From positions 2,976,001 to 3,040,000 of the forward strand of contig NZ_JACHMD010000001.1 in assembly GCF_014204835.1 (NCBI RefSeq): DNA of 64,000 nucleotides, given 5' to 3'. The number at the start of each line of letters is the position of its first letter. The stretch's first letter is position 1. This document shows, in pieces, positions 51,617-59,012 of this stretch. Both the position numbers and the translations under genes were made by a program. Origin of the DNA: Microbacterium marinum. GTDB taxonomy: Bacteria > Actinomycetota > Actinomycetes > Actinomycetales > Microbacteriaceae. The notes beneath the pieces were generated by a model, which was not told the DNA's origin, ran no database searches, and was given only the letters and a program-made list of their open reading frames with translations.

Positions 51617-52600
51617 TCAGCCGGAGGCGCGGGCGATGAGCGTCGTGGGGACGACCGTCCGGGTGGGCGGCGCGCCGTCGAGCGTCGCCGCGAGCGCGGC
51701 GACGGCGGCCTCACCCAGCGCCGCGAAGTCCTGCCGGACGGTGGTCAGCGGCGGGCGGTAGTCCGCGGCATCCGCCACGTCATCGAATCCGATCACGGCG
51801 ACGTCGTCGCGTCCGGCCTCGGCGAGCGCGCGGAGGACACCGAGCGCCATCTGGTCGTTCGCGGCGAAGACGGCGTCCACGTCGGCGTGCGCAGCGAGGG
51901 TGACTCCGGCGGCATGACCGGATGCCGCGCCCCAGTCGCCGCGCACGGGCTCCGGCGCCGGCGCCCCGTCGTGCGCTGCGCGCCAGCCGCGCTCACGCTC
52001 GGCTGCGGCGAACGATCCCTCGGGGCCGGCGACGTGGGCGATCGCCTGACGACCGGCGTCCCGCAACCGTCGCGTCGCCTCCTCGGCGCCGCCCGCGTGG
52101 TCGGAGTGGACCGTCGCGAACGACCCTCCCGGCGAGTCGACCGCGACGAGCGCGAGACCCTCTGGCGGCACCACGCCCTGCGCGATGGCGGTCGCCTCGT
52201 TAAGGACGATCGCCCCGTCGACACCGAGGTCGTGCAGACGATCGAAGGCGGCGGCGATGTCGGCCCGTTCCGCGAGCGAAATGAGGGTCACCGCGAGCTC
52301 ACGCTGCGCGGCGGCGGATGCCACGGCCTCGAGCATCCGGGAGTTCCCGACCGTCGCGAGGGTGGCGACGATCACGCCGATCGTGCCGGAGCGCCCGGTG
52401 CGCAGGGCGCGCGCGGCGCGGTGCGGGCGATAGCCGAGGTCGGCCATCGCCGTTTCGACGCGGGCGCGGGTCTCGGGGTCGACGCGCGGACTGCCGTTGA
52501 CGACGCGCGAGACGGTCTGGCCGGACACGCCGGCTGTCGCGGCCACGTCGGCCATCGAGACGCGTCGCTGCACGGCATCCTCCCGGCGCGGCCCGGACAC
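51617..52600 (-). CDS. LacI-family repressor, probable galactose regulator
   Basis: A 327-residue complete LacI repressor. The helix-turn-helix is at residues 16-40 (MADVAATAGVSGQTVSRVVNG), given in outline, with the hinge up to about residue 68 (AARALRTGRSGTIGVIV, in outline). The ligand domain follows (VDGAIVLNE; VDAVFAANDQMALGVL; VIGFDDVADA). It is divergent from galT-galK, and two matching operators lie in the gap, so it probably represses galTK and itself until galactose or a galactoside is present. Confidence 0.9.
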   Translation of the reverse strand: MSGPRREDAVQRRVSMADVAATAGVSGQTVSRVVNGSPRVDPETRARVETAMADLGYRPHRAARALRTGRSGTIGVIVATLATVGNSRMLEAVASAAAQRELAVTLISLAERADIAAAFDRLHDLGVDGAIVLNEATAIAQGVVPPEGLALVAVDSPGGSFATVHSDHAGGAEEATRRLRDAGRQAIAHVAGPEGSFAAAERERGWRAAHDGAPAPEPVRGDWGAASGHAAGVTLAAHADVDAVFAANDQMALGVLRALAEAGRDDVAVIGFDDVADAADYRPPLTTVRQDFAALGEAAVAALAATLDGAPPTRTVVPTTLIARASG

Positions 52601-52620
52601 GACTCGGGAGATCCGCGTGA

Positions 52621-52634
52621 TGTTGACGATAACA
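52621..52634. promoter_or_regulatory. LacI operator O1 (gal)
   Basis: TGTTGACGATAACA, inverted repeat TGTT-N6-AACA. It includes TTGACG (52623-52628), the probable -35 of galT. It matches O2 (52652-52665) in 12 of 14 bases. Confidence 0.65.
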
Positions 52635-52646
52635 CAGCGCCTCGGC

Positions 52647-52652
52647 TAGCGT
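52647..52652 (+). promoter_or_regulatory. galT promoter -10 TAGCGT
   Basis: TTGACG (52623-52628), an 18-bp spacer, then TAGCGT, 6 nt before the galT GTG. The mRNA is probably leaderless. Confidence 0.6.
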
Positions 52653-52666
52653 GTTGACGTGAACAC
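52651..52666. promoter_or_regulatory. LacI operator O2 (gal), over the galT start
   Basis: GTGTTGACGTGAACAC, inverted repeat GTGTT-N6-AACAC. It covers the transcription start and the galT initiation codon. Its centre is 31 bp from that of O1, three helical turns. Confidence 0.65.
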
Positions 52667-53840
52667 TCCGGAGTCGCAGCCCACCCCCGCGACGACCACC
52701 GCGCTCGGCGCGGGCGTCGTGAAGCGCAGCACCCGCCTCGCCGACGGTCGCGAGCTGATCTACTTCGACGACCCCGGCACGACCCTCGGACCCGAGCGCG
52801 CCATCGACGCGCGCGACCTGGCGCCGCGGCCCGACACCGCGACGATGCGTCAGGACATCCTCACCGGCGACTGGGTGTCGATCGCCGCAGCCCGACAGAA
52901 CCGCGCCTTCCTGCCGCCCGCCGAGCTCGATCCGCTCGCGCCGCAGACGAGCACCAACCCCTCGGAGATCCCCTCGGTCTACGACGTCGCCGTCTTCGAG
53001 AACAAGTCGCCCTCCTTCGGACCGGCCCTCGCCGACGCGACCGAGGACGCCCCCGCAGCAGTCGACCCTCCGCGCGGCTTGGATGACCTCGCCCACCTGG
53101 GGCTCGGCCGCACCCGCACGAGCGTCGGGCGCACCGAGGTCGTCTGCTTCTCCCCCGAGCGCACCGGGTCGTTCGGCACGCAGACCGTCACCCGCGCGCG
53201 CACCGTCATAGAGGCGTGGGCAGACCGCACCGCCGCCTTGTCGGCGCTCCCGGGAATCGAGCAGGTCTTCCCCTTCGAGAACCGCGGCGAAGCCATCGGC
53301 GTGACCCTCCAGCACCCCCACGGCCAGATCTACGCGTACCCGTACGTCACCCCGCGCACCACACGCCTGCTCGACTCCATCGACCGCACGGCGCCCGACA
53401 TGTTCCAGCGGATCCTCGAGTTCGAGCAGGCTGGCCCGCGCGTGCTGCTGCGCGGCGAGCACTGGACCGCTTTCGTCCCCTTCGCGGCCCGGTGGCCTAT
53501 CGAGATCCACATGCTGCCGCACCGCCACGTGCCCGATTTCGCGGCGCTCGACGACGCTGAGAAGGACGAACTCGCGCCCCTCTACCTGCGACTGCTGCGC
53601 GGCCTCGACGCGCTCTACGGCACGCCGACGCCCTACATCGCCGCGTGGCACCAGGCCCCCGTCAGCGTCGGACGCGACACCGTGCGTCTGAGCCTCCAGC
53701 TCACGAGCCCCCGTCGCGCCGTCGACAAGCTCAAGTTCCTCGCCGGATCCGAGGCCGCCATGGGCGCCTGGATCGGCGACATCCCCCCGGAGGATGCCGC
53801 GGCACGCCTCCGCACTGCAATCGAAGGAATCACGCTGTGA
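52659..53840 (+). CDS. galT: Galactose-1-phosphate uridylyltransferase
   Basis: A 393-residue HIT-superfamily enzyme that swaps UMP between UDP-glucose and galactose 1-phosphate. The active-site motif HPHGQIYAYP contains the nucleophilic histidine, and ENRGEAIG precedes it. The later IEIHMLPHRHVPDF block supplies metal-binding histidines. Length is normal for actinobacterial GalT. GTG 52659 is leaderless-type and lies inside operator O2. The stop overlaps the galK start (GTGA). Confidence 0.95.
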   Translation: MNTPESQPTPATTTALGAGVVKRSTRLADGRELIYFDDPGTTLGPERAIDARDLAPRPDTATMRQDILTGDWVSIAAARQNRAFLPPAELDPLAPQTSTNPSEIPSVYDVAVFENKSPSFGPALADATEDAPAAVDPPRGLDDLAHLGLGRTRTSVGRTEVVCFSPERTGSFGTQTVTRARTVIEAWADRTAALSALPGIEQVFPFENRGEAIGVTLQHPHGQIYAYPYVTPRTTRLLDSIDRTAPDMFQRILEFEQAGPRVLLRGEHWTAFVPFAARWPIEIHMLPHRHVPDFAALDDAEKDELAPLYLRLLRGLDALYGTPTPYIAAWHQAPVSVGRDTVRLSLQLTSPRRAVDKLKFLAGSEAAMGAWIGDIPPEDAAARLRTAIEGITL

Positions 53841-55015
53841 CCGCTGCCGGCGAGGCCTACGCCCTCTTCTCCTCCCTGAACGGCGACGAGCCGCTCGGCC
53901 TCTGGTCGGCTCCGGGCCGCGTGAACCTCATCGGTGAGCACACCGACTACAACGACGGATTCGTGCTCCCCTTCGCGATCCCGCATCGCACCTCCGTCGC
54001 CCTCGGGCGCCGCGGCGACGCGCGCATCCGGGTCGTCTCCACTTTCGACCCGGTGCCCGTCGAGGTCGCCCTCGAAGACCTCGACGCCCTGTTCCCCGCC
54101 CGCCGCGACGAGATCGTCGAGTGGGCCCGATACCCGCTCGGCGTCGCGTGGGCGCTGCTGACCGCAGCCGGAGTCGATGCGGCATCCGTCAGCGGGGTCG
54201 ACCTCGCGTTCGCCTCCGACGTCCCCGTCGGTGCCGGGCTCTCGTCTTCGGCGGCCATCGAGGGATCGACGGCCTCCGCGCTGAACGACGTGTGGGGCCT
54301 CGGCCTCGACCGGGTGGCGCTCGCCCGCGCCGGACGCACCGCCGAGAACGAGGCGGTCGGCGCCCCGACGGGAATCATGGACCAGATGGCGTCGATGCTG
54401 GGCCGGCCCGACGCTGGCACCTTCCTCGACTGCCGCAGCCTCGAGGCCGAGGTGATCGACCTCGGCTTCACCCGGGCGGGCCTCGAACTCCTCGTGATGG
54501 ACACACGCGTCTCGCACGCGCACTCGACCGGAGGCTACGGCGAGCGTCGCGCGGCGTGCGAGCGCGGCGCGGCGGCGATGGGGGTGCCCGCGCTGCGCGA
54601 TGTGACGATCGATCAGCTGCCCCGCGTGGCGGAGCTCGTCGACGAGGTGACCTACCGGCGGGTGCGCCACATCGTCACCGAGAACCAGCGCGTCCTCGAC
54701 ACGGTGGCCACTCTCCGCGAGAAGGGCCCCCGTGCGATCGGCGACCTGCTCTACGCGTCGCACGAATCGATGCGCGACGACTTCGAGATCTCGGTCCCCG
54801 AACTCGACCTCGCCGTCGAGACCGCCCTGGCGCACGGCGCACTCGGCGCCCGCATGACCGGCGGCGGGTTCGGTGGCGCGGCGATCGCCCTCGTCGAGCG
54901 GGGCGACGTCGAGCGCGTCGGTGCGGCCGTCGTGGCGGCATTCGCCGCGGCAGGTCACGCCGAACCGCACGTGTTCACGGTGCAGCCCGCCGACGGTGCA
55001 CGCCGCGACGGCTGA
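53837..55015 (+). CDS. galK: Galactokinase
   Basis: A 392-residue GHMP kinase that phosphorylates galactose. Signature blocks are GRVNLIGEHTDYNDG (galactokinase signature), PVGAGLSSSAA (ATP loop) and MTGGGFGGAA near the C-terminus. The start is GTG 53837, overlapping the galT stop, so galT-galK is a coupled operon under the LacI repressor. Confidence 0.96.
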   Translation: MTAAGEAYALFSSLNGDEPLGLWSAPGRVNLIGEHTDYNDGFVLPFAIPHRTSVALGRRGDARIRVVSTFDPVPVEVALEDLDALFPARRDEIVEWARYPLGVAWALLTAAGVDAASVSGVDLAFASDVPVGAGLSSSAAIEGSTASALNDVWGLGLDRVALARAGRTAENEAVGAPTGIMDQMASMLGRPDAGTFLDCRSLEAEVIDLGFTRAGLELLVMDTRVSHAHSTGGYGERRAACERGAAAMGVPALRDVTIDQLPRVAELVDEVTYRRVRHIVTENQRVLDTVATLREKGPRAIGDLLYASHESMRDDFEISVPELDLAVETALAHGALGARMTGGGFGGAAIALVERGDVERVGAAVVAAFAAAGHAEPHVFTVQPADGARRDG

Positions 55016-55089
55016 TCGCGGCGTTACGAGTCCGTAAAGCCCCGCGCCAATCGGTGCGGGAACGGATGCCACGGGGCAGGATGGAACCC

Positions 55090-56772
55090 ATGCCCCTCGA
55101 GACGACCCCCGGCGCCGGCGCCCCCCTCCTCCAGGTCCGCGACATGGCGGTCGACTTCGAGACCATTGACGGGACGGTTCACGCCGTCGAGGGCGTCGAC
55201 CTCGACATCGCCGCCGGCGAGACCGTCGCGATCGTCGGCGAGTCGGGGTCGGGCAAGTCGACCACGGCGATGGCCATCATCGGCCTCCTCGCCGGGAACG
55301 GTCGCGTGTCGGCGGGCAGCATCCGGCTGGACGGCCAGGAGCTCGTGGGAGCGTCCGAGGCGACGATGCGGTCGGTTCGCGGCGCCGAGATCGGCCTCGT
55401 CCCGCAGGACCCGATGTCGAATCTCAACCCGACGTCGAAGATCGGCACCCAGGTCGCCGAAACCCTCCTCGCGCACGGGCTCGCCACGAAGAAGGACGTC
55501 GACGAGAAGGTCGTCGAGACCCTCGCCGCCGCGGGTCTGCCGAATGCCGCGGACCGGGCGAAGCAGTACCCGCACGAGTTCTCGGGCGGCATGCGCCAGC
55601 GCGCGCTCATCGCGATCGGCCTCGCGTGCAACCCGCGCCTGCTCATCGCCGACGAGCCGACGAGCGCGCTCGACGTGACCGTGCAGAAGACGATCCTCGA
55701 CCAGCTCGGCCGCATGACCACCGAGCTCGGCACGTCGGTGCTGCTGATCACCCACGACCTCGGTCTCGCCGCCGAGCGCGCGTCGCGGGTGGTGGTGATG
55801 CACCGCGGACGGATCGTCGAGCAGGGACCGGCCCGCCAGATCCTCGAGAGCCCGCAGCATCCGTACACGCAGTCGCTGGTGCAGGCCGCGCCGTCCGTCG
55901 CGGTCGCGCGACTGCGCCCCGAGGCGTTCGCCGCCCCCTCCTCGGCGGGGGATGCCGCGACTTCGGCGCCCGCGGCATCCGCCCGCGACAACATCGTCGA
56001 GGTCGAAGACCTCACCAAGCTCTACAAGGTGCGCGGGCAGAAGGATGACTTCGCTGCCGTCAAGGACGTCTCCTTCGCGATTCCCCGCGGCCGGACGGTC
56101 GCCATCGTGGGCGAGTCGGGGTCGGGCAAGACGACCACCGCTCGCATGATGCTGAAGGTCGTCGAGCCGACGAACGGCATCATCCGCTTCGACGGGGTCG
56201 ATGTGGCTTCGCTGAAGGGGCGGGAGCTGCGCGAGTTCCGCCAGAAGGTGCAGCCGATCTTCCAGGACCCGTACTCGTCGCTGAATCCGATGTTCACGAT
56301 CGAGCGGATCATCGCGGAGCCGCTCGAGTTCTACAAGCGCGGTTCGGCGAAGGAGCGTGCGGCGCGCGTGCGGAAGCTCCTCGACGATGTGGCCCTGCCG
56401 GAGTCGACGCTCCGCCGATACCCGTCAGAGCTGTCGGGTGGGCAGCGTCAGCGCGTTGCGATCGCCCGTGCGCTCGCCCTGTCGCCCGAGCTGATCGTCT
56501 GCGACGAGCCGGTCTCCGCGCTCGACGTGCTCGTGCAGGACCAGATCCTCACGCTGCTCCGCGACCTGCAGAACGAGTACGGCCTCAGCTACCTCTTCAT
56601 CTCGCACGACCTCGCCGTCGTGCGGCTGATCAGCGACTACGTGTGCGTCATGAAGGACGGGCAGCTGGTCGAAGCGGCATCCAGCGAAGAGATCTTCACG
56701 AACCCCCGCGACCCCTACACGCGCAACCTGCTCGCCTCGATCCCCGGCAACGAACTCGACATCGCCGTCTGA
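55090..56772 (+). CDS. Dipeptide ABC transporter, fused double ATPase (DppD-DppF)
   Basis: A 560-residue protein with two complete ABC ATPase domains. Domain 1 (about 13-265) has GESGSGKST and SGGMRQR, and domain 2 (about 300-555) has GESGSGKTT and SGGQRQR. Each is followed by an oligopeptide-type C-terminal motif (HPYTQSL; DPYTRNL). Most Dpp/Opp systems use two separate ATPases; the fused form is common in actinobacteria. It would power the permeases encoded convergently at 56973-58930. ATG 55090 is preferred; 55081 and 55066 are possible upstream starts. galK ends 74 bp upstream. Confidence 0.93.
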   Translation: MPLETTPGAGAPLLQVRDMAVDFETIDGTVHAVEGVDLDIAAGETVAIVGESGSGKSTTAMAIIGLLAGNGRVSAGSIRLDGQELVGASEATMRSVRGAEIGLVPQDPMSNLNPTSKIGTQVAETLLAHGLATKKDVDEKVVETLAAAGLPNAADRAKQYPHEFSGGMRQRALIAIGLACNPRLLIADEPTSALDVTVQKTILDQLGRMTTELGTSVLLITHDLGLAAERASRVVVMHRGRIVEQGPARQILESPQHPYTQSLVQAAPSVAVARLRPEAFAAPSSAGDAATSAPAASARDNIVEVEDLTKLYKVRGQKDDFAAVKDVSFAIPRGRTVAIVGESGSGKTTTARMMLKVVEPTNGIIRFDGVDVASLKGRELREFRQKVQPIFQDPYSSLNPMFTIERIIAEPLEFYKRGSAKERAARVRKLLDDVALPESTLRRYPSELSGGQRQRVAIARALALSPELIVCDEPVSALDVLVQDQILTLLRDLQNEYGLSYLFISHDLAVVRLISDYVCVMKDGQLVEAASSEEIFTNPRDPYTRNLLASIPGNELDIAV

Positions 56773-56881
56773 CGACGCTTCCTCTCGCACGGCGAACGCG
56801 CCCCGCAGACAATCGCCCGTCCGGGCAGCGAAGCGATCCCGGTGGGACGGACAGTCGGGGTAGGGGCCCTGTTGTCCGACC

Positions 56882-56965
56882 CGCCGGGATCGCGAAGCGG
56901 CGTCAACCGCGCCGGGATCGCGAAGCGGCGTCAACCGCGGCGGGATCGCGGAGCGGTACCAGCCG
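56882..56965. repeat. Three tandem 28-bp repeats between convergent genes
   Basis: Two exact copies of a unit starting CGCCGGGATCGCGAAGCGGC (56882-56909 and 56910-56937) are followed by a third, diverged copy (56938-56965). They lie between the convergent ends of the fused ATPase gene and the dppC-like gene. The unit has self-complementary potential (GCCGG, GCGGC) and may serve as a bidirectional terminator or a protein-binding site. Confidence 0.75.
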
Positions 56966-56972
56966 CCAGGGA

Positions 56973-57929
56973 TCAGCGCCCGCGCGTCCGCGGATCCATG
57001 GCCTCACGCAGCGCCTCACCCAGCAGTGTGAACCCGAGCGCGGTGACGGCGATGCAGATGCCGGGGAGGAACGCGAGCCACGGGGCGATCGCGAGTTCGG
57101 CCTGCGCGTAGGTGAGCATGCGCCCCCATTCCGCGGTTTCCGGCCGTCCACCGCCGAGGCCGAGGAACGACAGGGCTGCGGCGTCGATGACGGCGGTCGC
57201 GAGGGAGAGGGTTCCCTGCACGATCACCGGGCCCACCGCGTTGGGGAGGACGTGGCTCATCGTGATGCGGCCGCGGCCGAGGCCCAGGGTCTGCGCCGAG
57301 AGGACGTAGTCCGCCGAGCGCTGCTGGAGCATCGAGGCGCGGAGCAGGCGCGCGAAGATCGGCACCTGCGCGACACCGATCGCGATCATGACCGAGTTCT
57401 GGTTCTGGCCGAGGATGGCCGCGATCGAGACGGCGAGGAGCAGGCTCGGCACCGAGAGCAGGATGTCGACGAGTCGCATGATGAGGTTGTCGACCCAGCC
57501 GCCGAAGGTGCCGGCGATGAGGCCCAGCAGCATCCCGCCGATGAGTCCGTACGCCGTGGAGACGACACCGATGAGGAGCGACGACTGCGCGCCCCAGATG
57601 AGCTTGGAGAGCACGTCGCCGCCGAAGCGGTCGAGTCCGAGGGGGAACCCGTCGACTTCGCCGGGGCCCGGGATGGAGGTGGGTGTGATCTGGCGCGCAC
57701 CCGGCAGGGCGGTCTCGGCGTACGGCGCCAGGAGCGGCGCGAGCAGCGAGACCAGCACGAACAGCAACACGATGACGGCCCCGATCCAGGCGGTCGGGTT
57801 GCGGCGCAGGCGGCGGAAGACGTCGTGCCAGAAGCCACCGCGCGGAGCTCCGCCGGCGGCGGGGGCGAGGTCGACTCCCGCCTGTGAGGCGGCGCTGCCG
57901 TCGGCAGCGGGGGGAAGGACGGCGCTCAT
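56973..57929 (-). CDS. Dipeptide ABC transporter permease (DppC-like)
   Basis: A 318-residue inner-membrane permease with six predicted helices. The N-terminal 30 residues are Ala/Gly rich and cytoplasmic; the first helix is WIGAVIVLLFVLVSLLAPLL. GLDRFGGDVLSKLIWGAQSSL is typical of DppC, given in outline, and the EAA-type loop is SAQTLGLGRGRITMSHVLPN in outline. ATG 57929 overlaps the dppB-like stop (ATGA). It is last in the dppABC-like operon. Confidence 0.92.
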   Translation of the reverse strand: MSAVLPPAADGSAASQAGVDLAPAAGGAPRGGFWHDVFRRLRRNPTAWIGAVIVLLFVLVSLLAPLLAPYAETALPGARQITPTSIPGPGEVDGFPLGLDRFGGDVLSKLIWGAQSSLLIGVVSTAYGLIGGMLLGLIAGTFGGWVDNLIMRLVDILLSVPSLLLAVSIAAILGQNQNSVMIAIGVAQVPIFARLLRASMLQQRSADYVLSAQTLGLGRGRITMSHVLPNAVGPVIVQGTLSLATAVIDAAALSFLGLGGGRPETAEWGRMLTYAQAELAIAPWLAFLPGICIAVTALGFTLLGEALREAMDPRTRGR

Positions 57930-58930
57930 GAGACCCTCACTCTCGGGTCGATCAGGCTGTAAGAGACGTCGACGATCAGGTTGATCAGTGCGTACGCGAT
58001 CGCGATGAAGATGATGAACCCCTGGAGGACCGGGAAGTCGCGGTTGAAGATGGCGCTCGCGAGGAACGAGCCGATGCCCGGGAAGGCGAAGACCGTTTCG
58101 GTGAGGATCGCGCCCGAGAGCAGGAGCCCCGCCTGCAGGCCGATGGTCGTCACCACAGGGAGCATCGAGTTCCGGAGGATGAAGCGGTTCCGCAGGAGCG
58201 CGCCCGGGATGCCCTTGGCCTTTCCGGTGCGGACGTAGTCGGCGTTCTGCACCTCGAGGACCGACGCGCGGGTGATGCGCACGATGATCGCGAGCGGGAT
58301 CGTGCCGAGGGCGAGGGCGGGCAGGACGAGGTGCAGGATCGCGTCCCACGCGGCATCGAATTCGCCGGTGATCAGGCCGTCGAGCACGTAGAAATTCGTG
58401 TAGTGGGTCGCGTCGATGCGAGGGTTCTGGCGGCCATCGGACGGCAGCCATCCCAGCTGGACGGCGAAGAAGTACTTCAGGATGAACGCCAGGAAGAAGA
58501 CCGGGATGGTGATGCCGATGAGGCTGAAGACGACGGCGGCGTGATCGGCGACCTTGCCGTGCCGTCGCGCTGCCCAGTACCCGAGGGGCACGCCGACGCC
58601 CACCGCGATGATGAGCGCCGCGACCGAGAGCTCGATCGTCGCGGGGAAGCGGCGCAGGAATTCTTCGAGCACCGGTCGCCCGGTCTGGATCGAGTTGCCG
58701 AAGTCGCCGGTGAGGAGGCGCCCGATCCACGTGAAGTACTGCTCCACGATGGGTCGGTCGAATCCGTAGAGCTCGTTGACCCGGGCGATGGCCTCGGGGG
58801 TCGCCTTCTCGCCGAGGAGGGCGACGGCTGGCCCGCCTTTGAGTGAGCGGACCCACCAAAACAGCAGGATGCTCATGCCGAGCAGGGTGGGGATCAGCAG
58901 CAGGAGCCGTTTGCCGATGGTTCGGAGCAC
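57926..58930 (-). CDS. Dipeptide ABC transporter permease (DppB-like)
   Basis: A 334-residue permease with six predicted helices, starting VLRTIGKRLLLLIPTLLGMS, the usual DppB-type beginning. GDFGNSIQTGRPVLEEF and the loop VLEVQNADYVRTGKAKG are family hallmarks. The GTG at 58930 is chosen because a longer start at 58981 would translate a strong RNA hairpin and add 17 residues unlike the family. It is second in the operon after the binding protein. Confidence 0.92.
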   Translation of the reverse strand: MLRTIGKRLLLLIPTLLGMSILLFWWVRSLKGGPAVALLGEKATPEAIARVNELYGFDRPIVEQYFTWIGRLLTGDFGNSIQTGRPVLEEFLRRFPATIELSVAALIIAVGVGVPLGYWAARRHGKVADHAAVVFSLIGITIPVFFLAFILKYFFAVQLGWLPSDGRQNPRIDATHYTNFYVLDGLITGEFDAAWDAILHLVLPALALGTIPLAIIVRITRASVLEVQNADYVRTGKAKGIPGALLRNRFILRNSMLPVVTTIGLQAGLLLSGAILTETVFAFPGIGSFLASAIFNRDFPVLQGFIIFIAIAYALINLIVDVSYSLIDPRVRVS

Positions 58931-58949
58931 AGTGTCGCTTTCGATGGGC

Positions 58950-58982
58950 GGTGCGGGACGGGGATGACCCCCGCCCCGCACC
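58950..58982 (-). promoter_or_regulatory. Strong stem-loop between dppA- and dppB-like genes
   Basis: GGTGCGGG-A-CGGGG pairs with CCCCG-C-CCCGCACC over 13 bp with one mismatch and a 5-nt loop. Such intercistronic hairpins after binding-protein genes stabilise the upstream message or reduce read-through, giving more binding protein than permease. Confidence 0.7.
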
Positions 58983-59012
58983 GGTCAGGCGACGGATGCC
59001 GCCTGGTACGTC

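Noticed and set aside
54121..55080. Long upstream extension of the fused ATPase frame
   Set aside because: It overlaps galK out of frame and is Arg-rich; the ABC domain begins only 13 residues after ATG 55090.
56882..56965. Tandem repeats considered as a CRISPR array
   Set aside because: The units are directly abutting with no spacers, and no cas genes are nearby.
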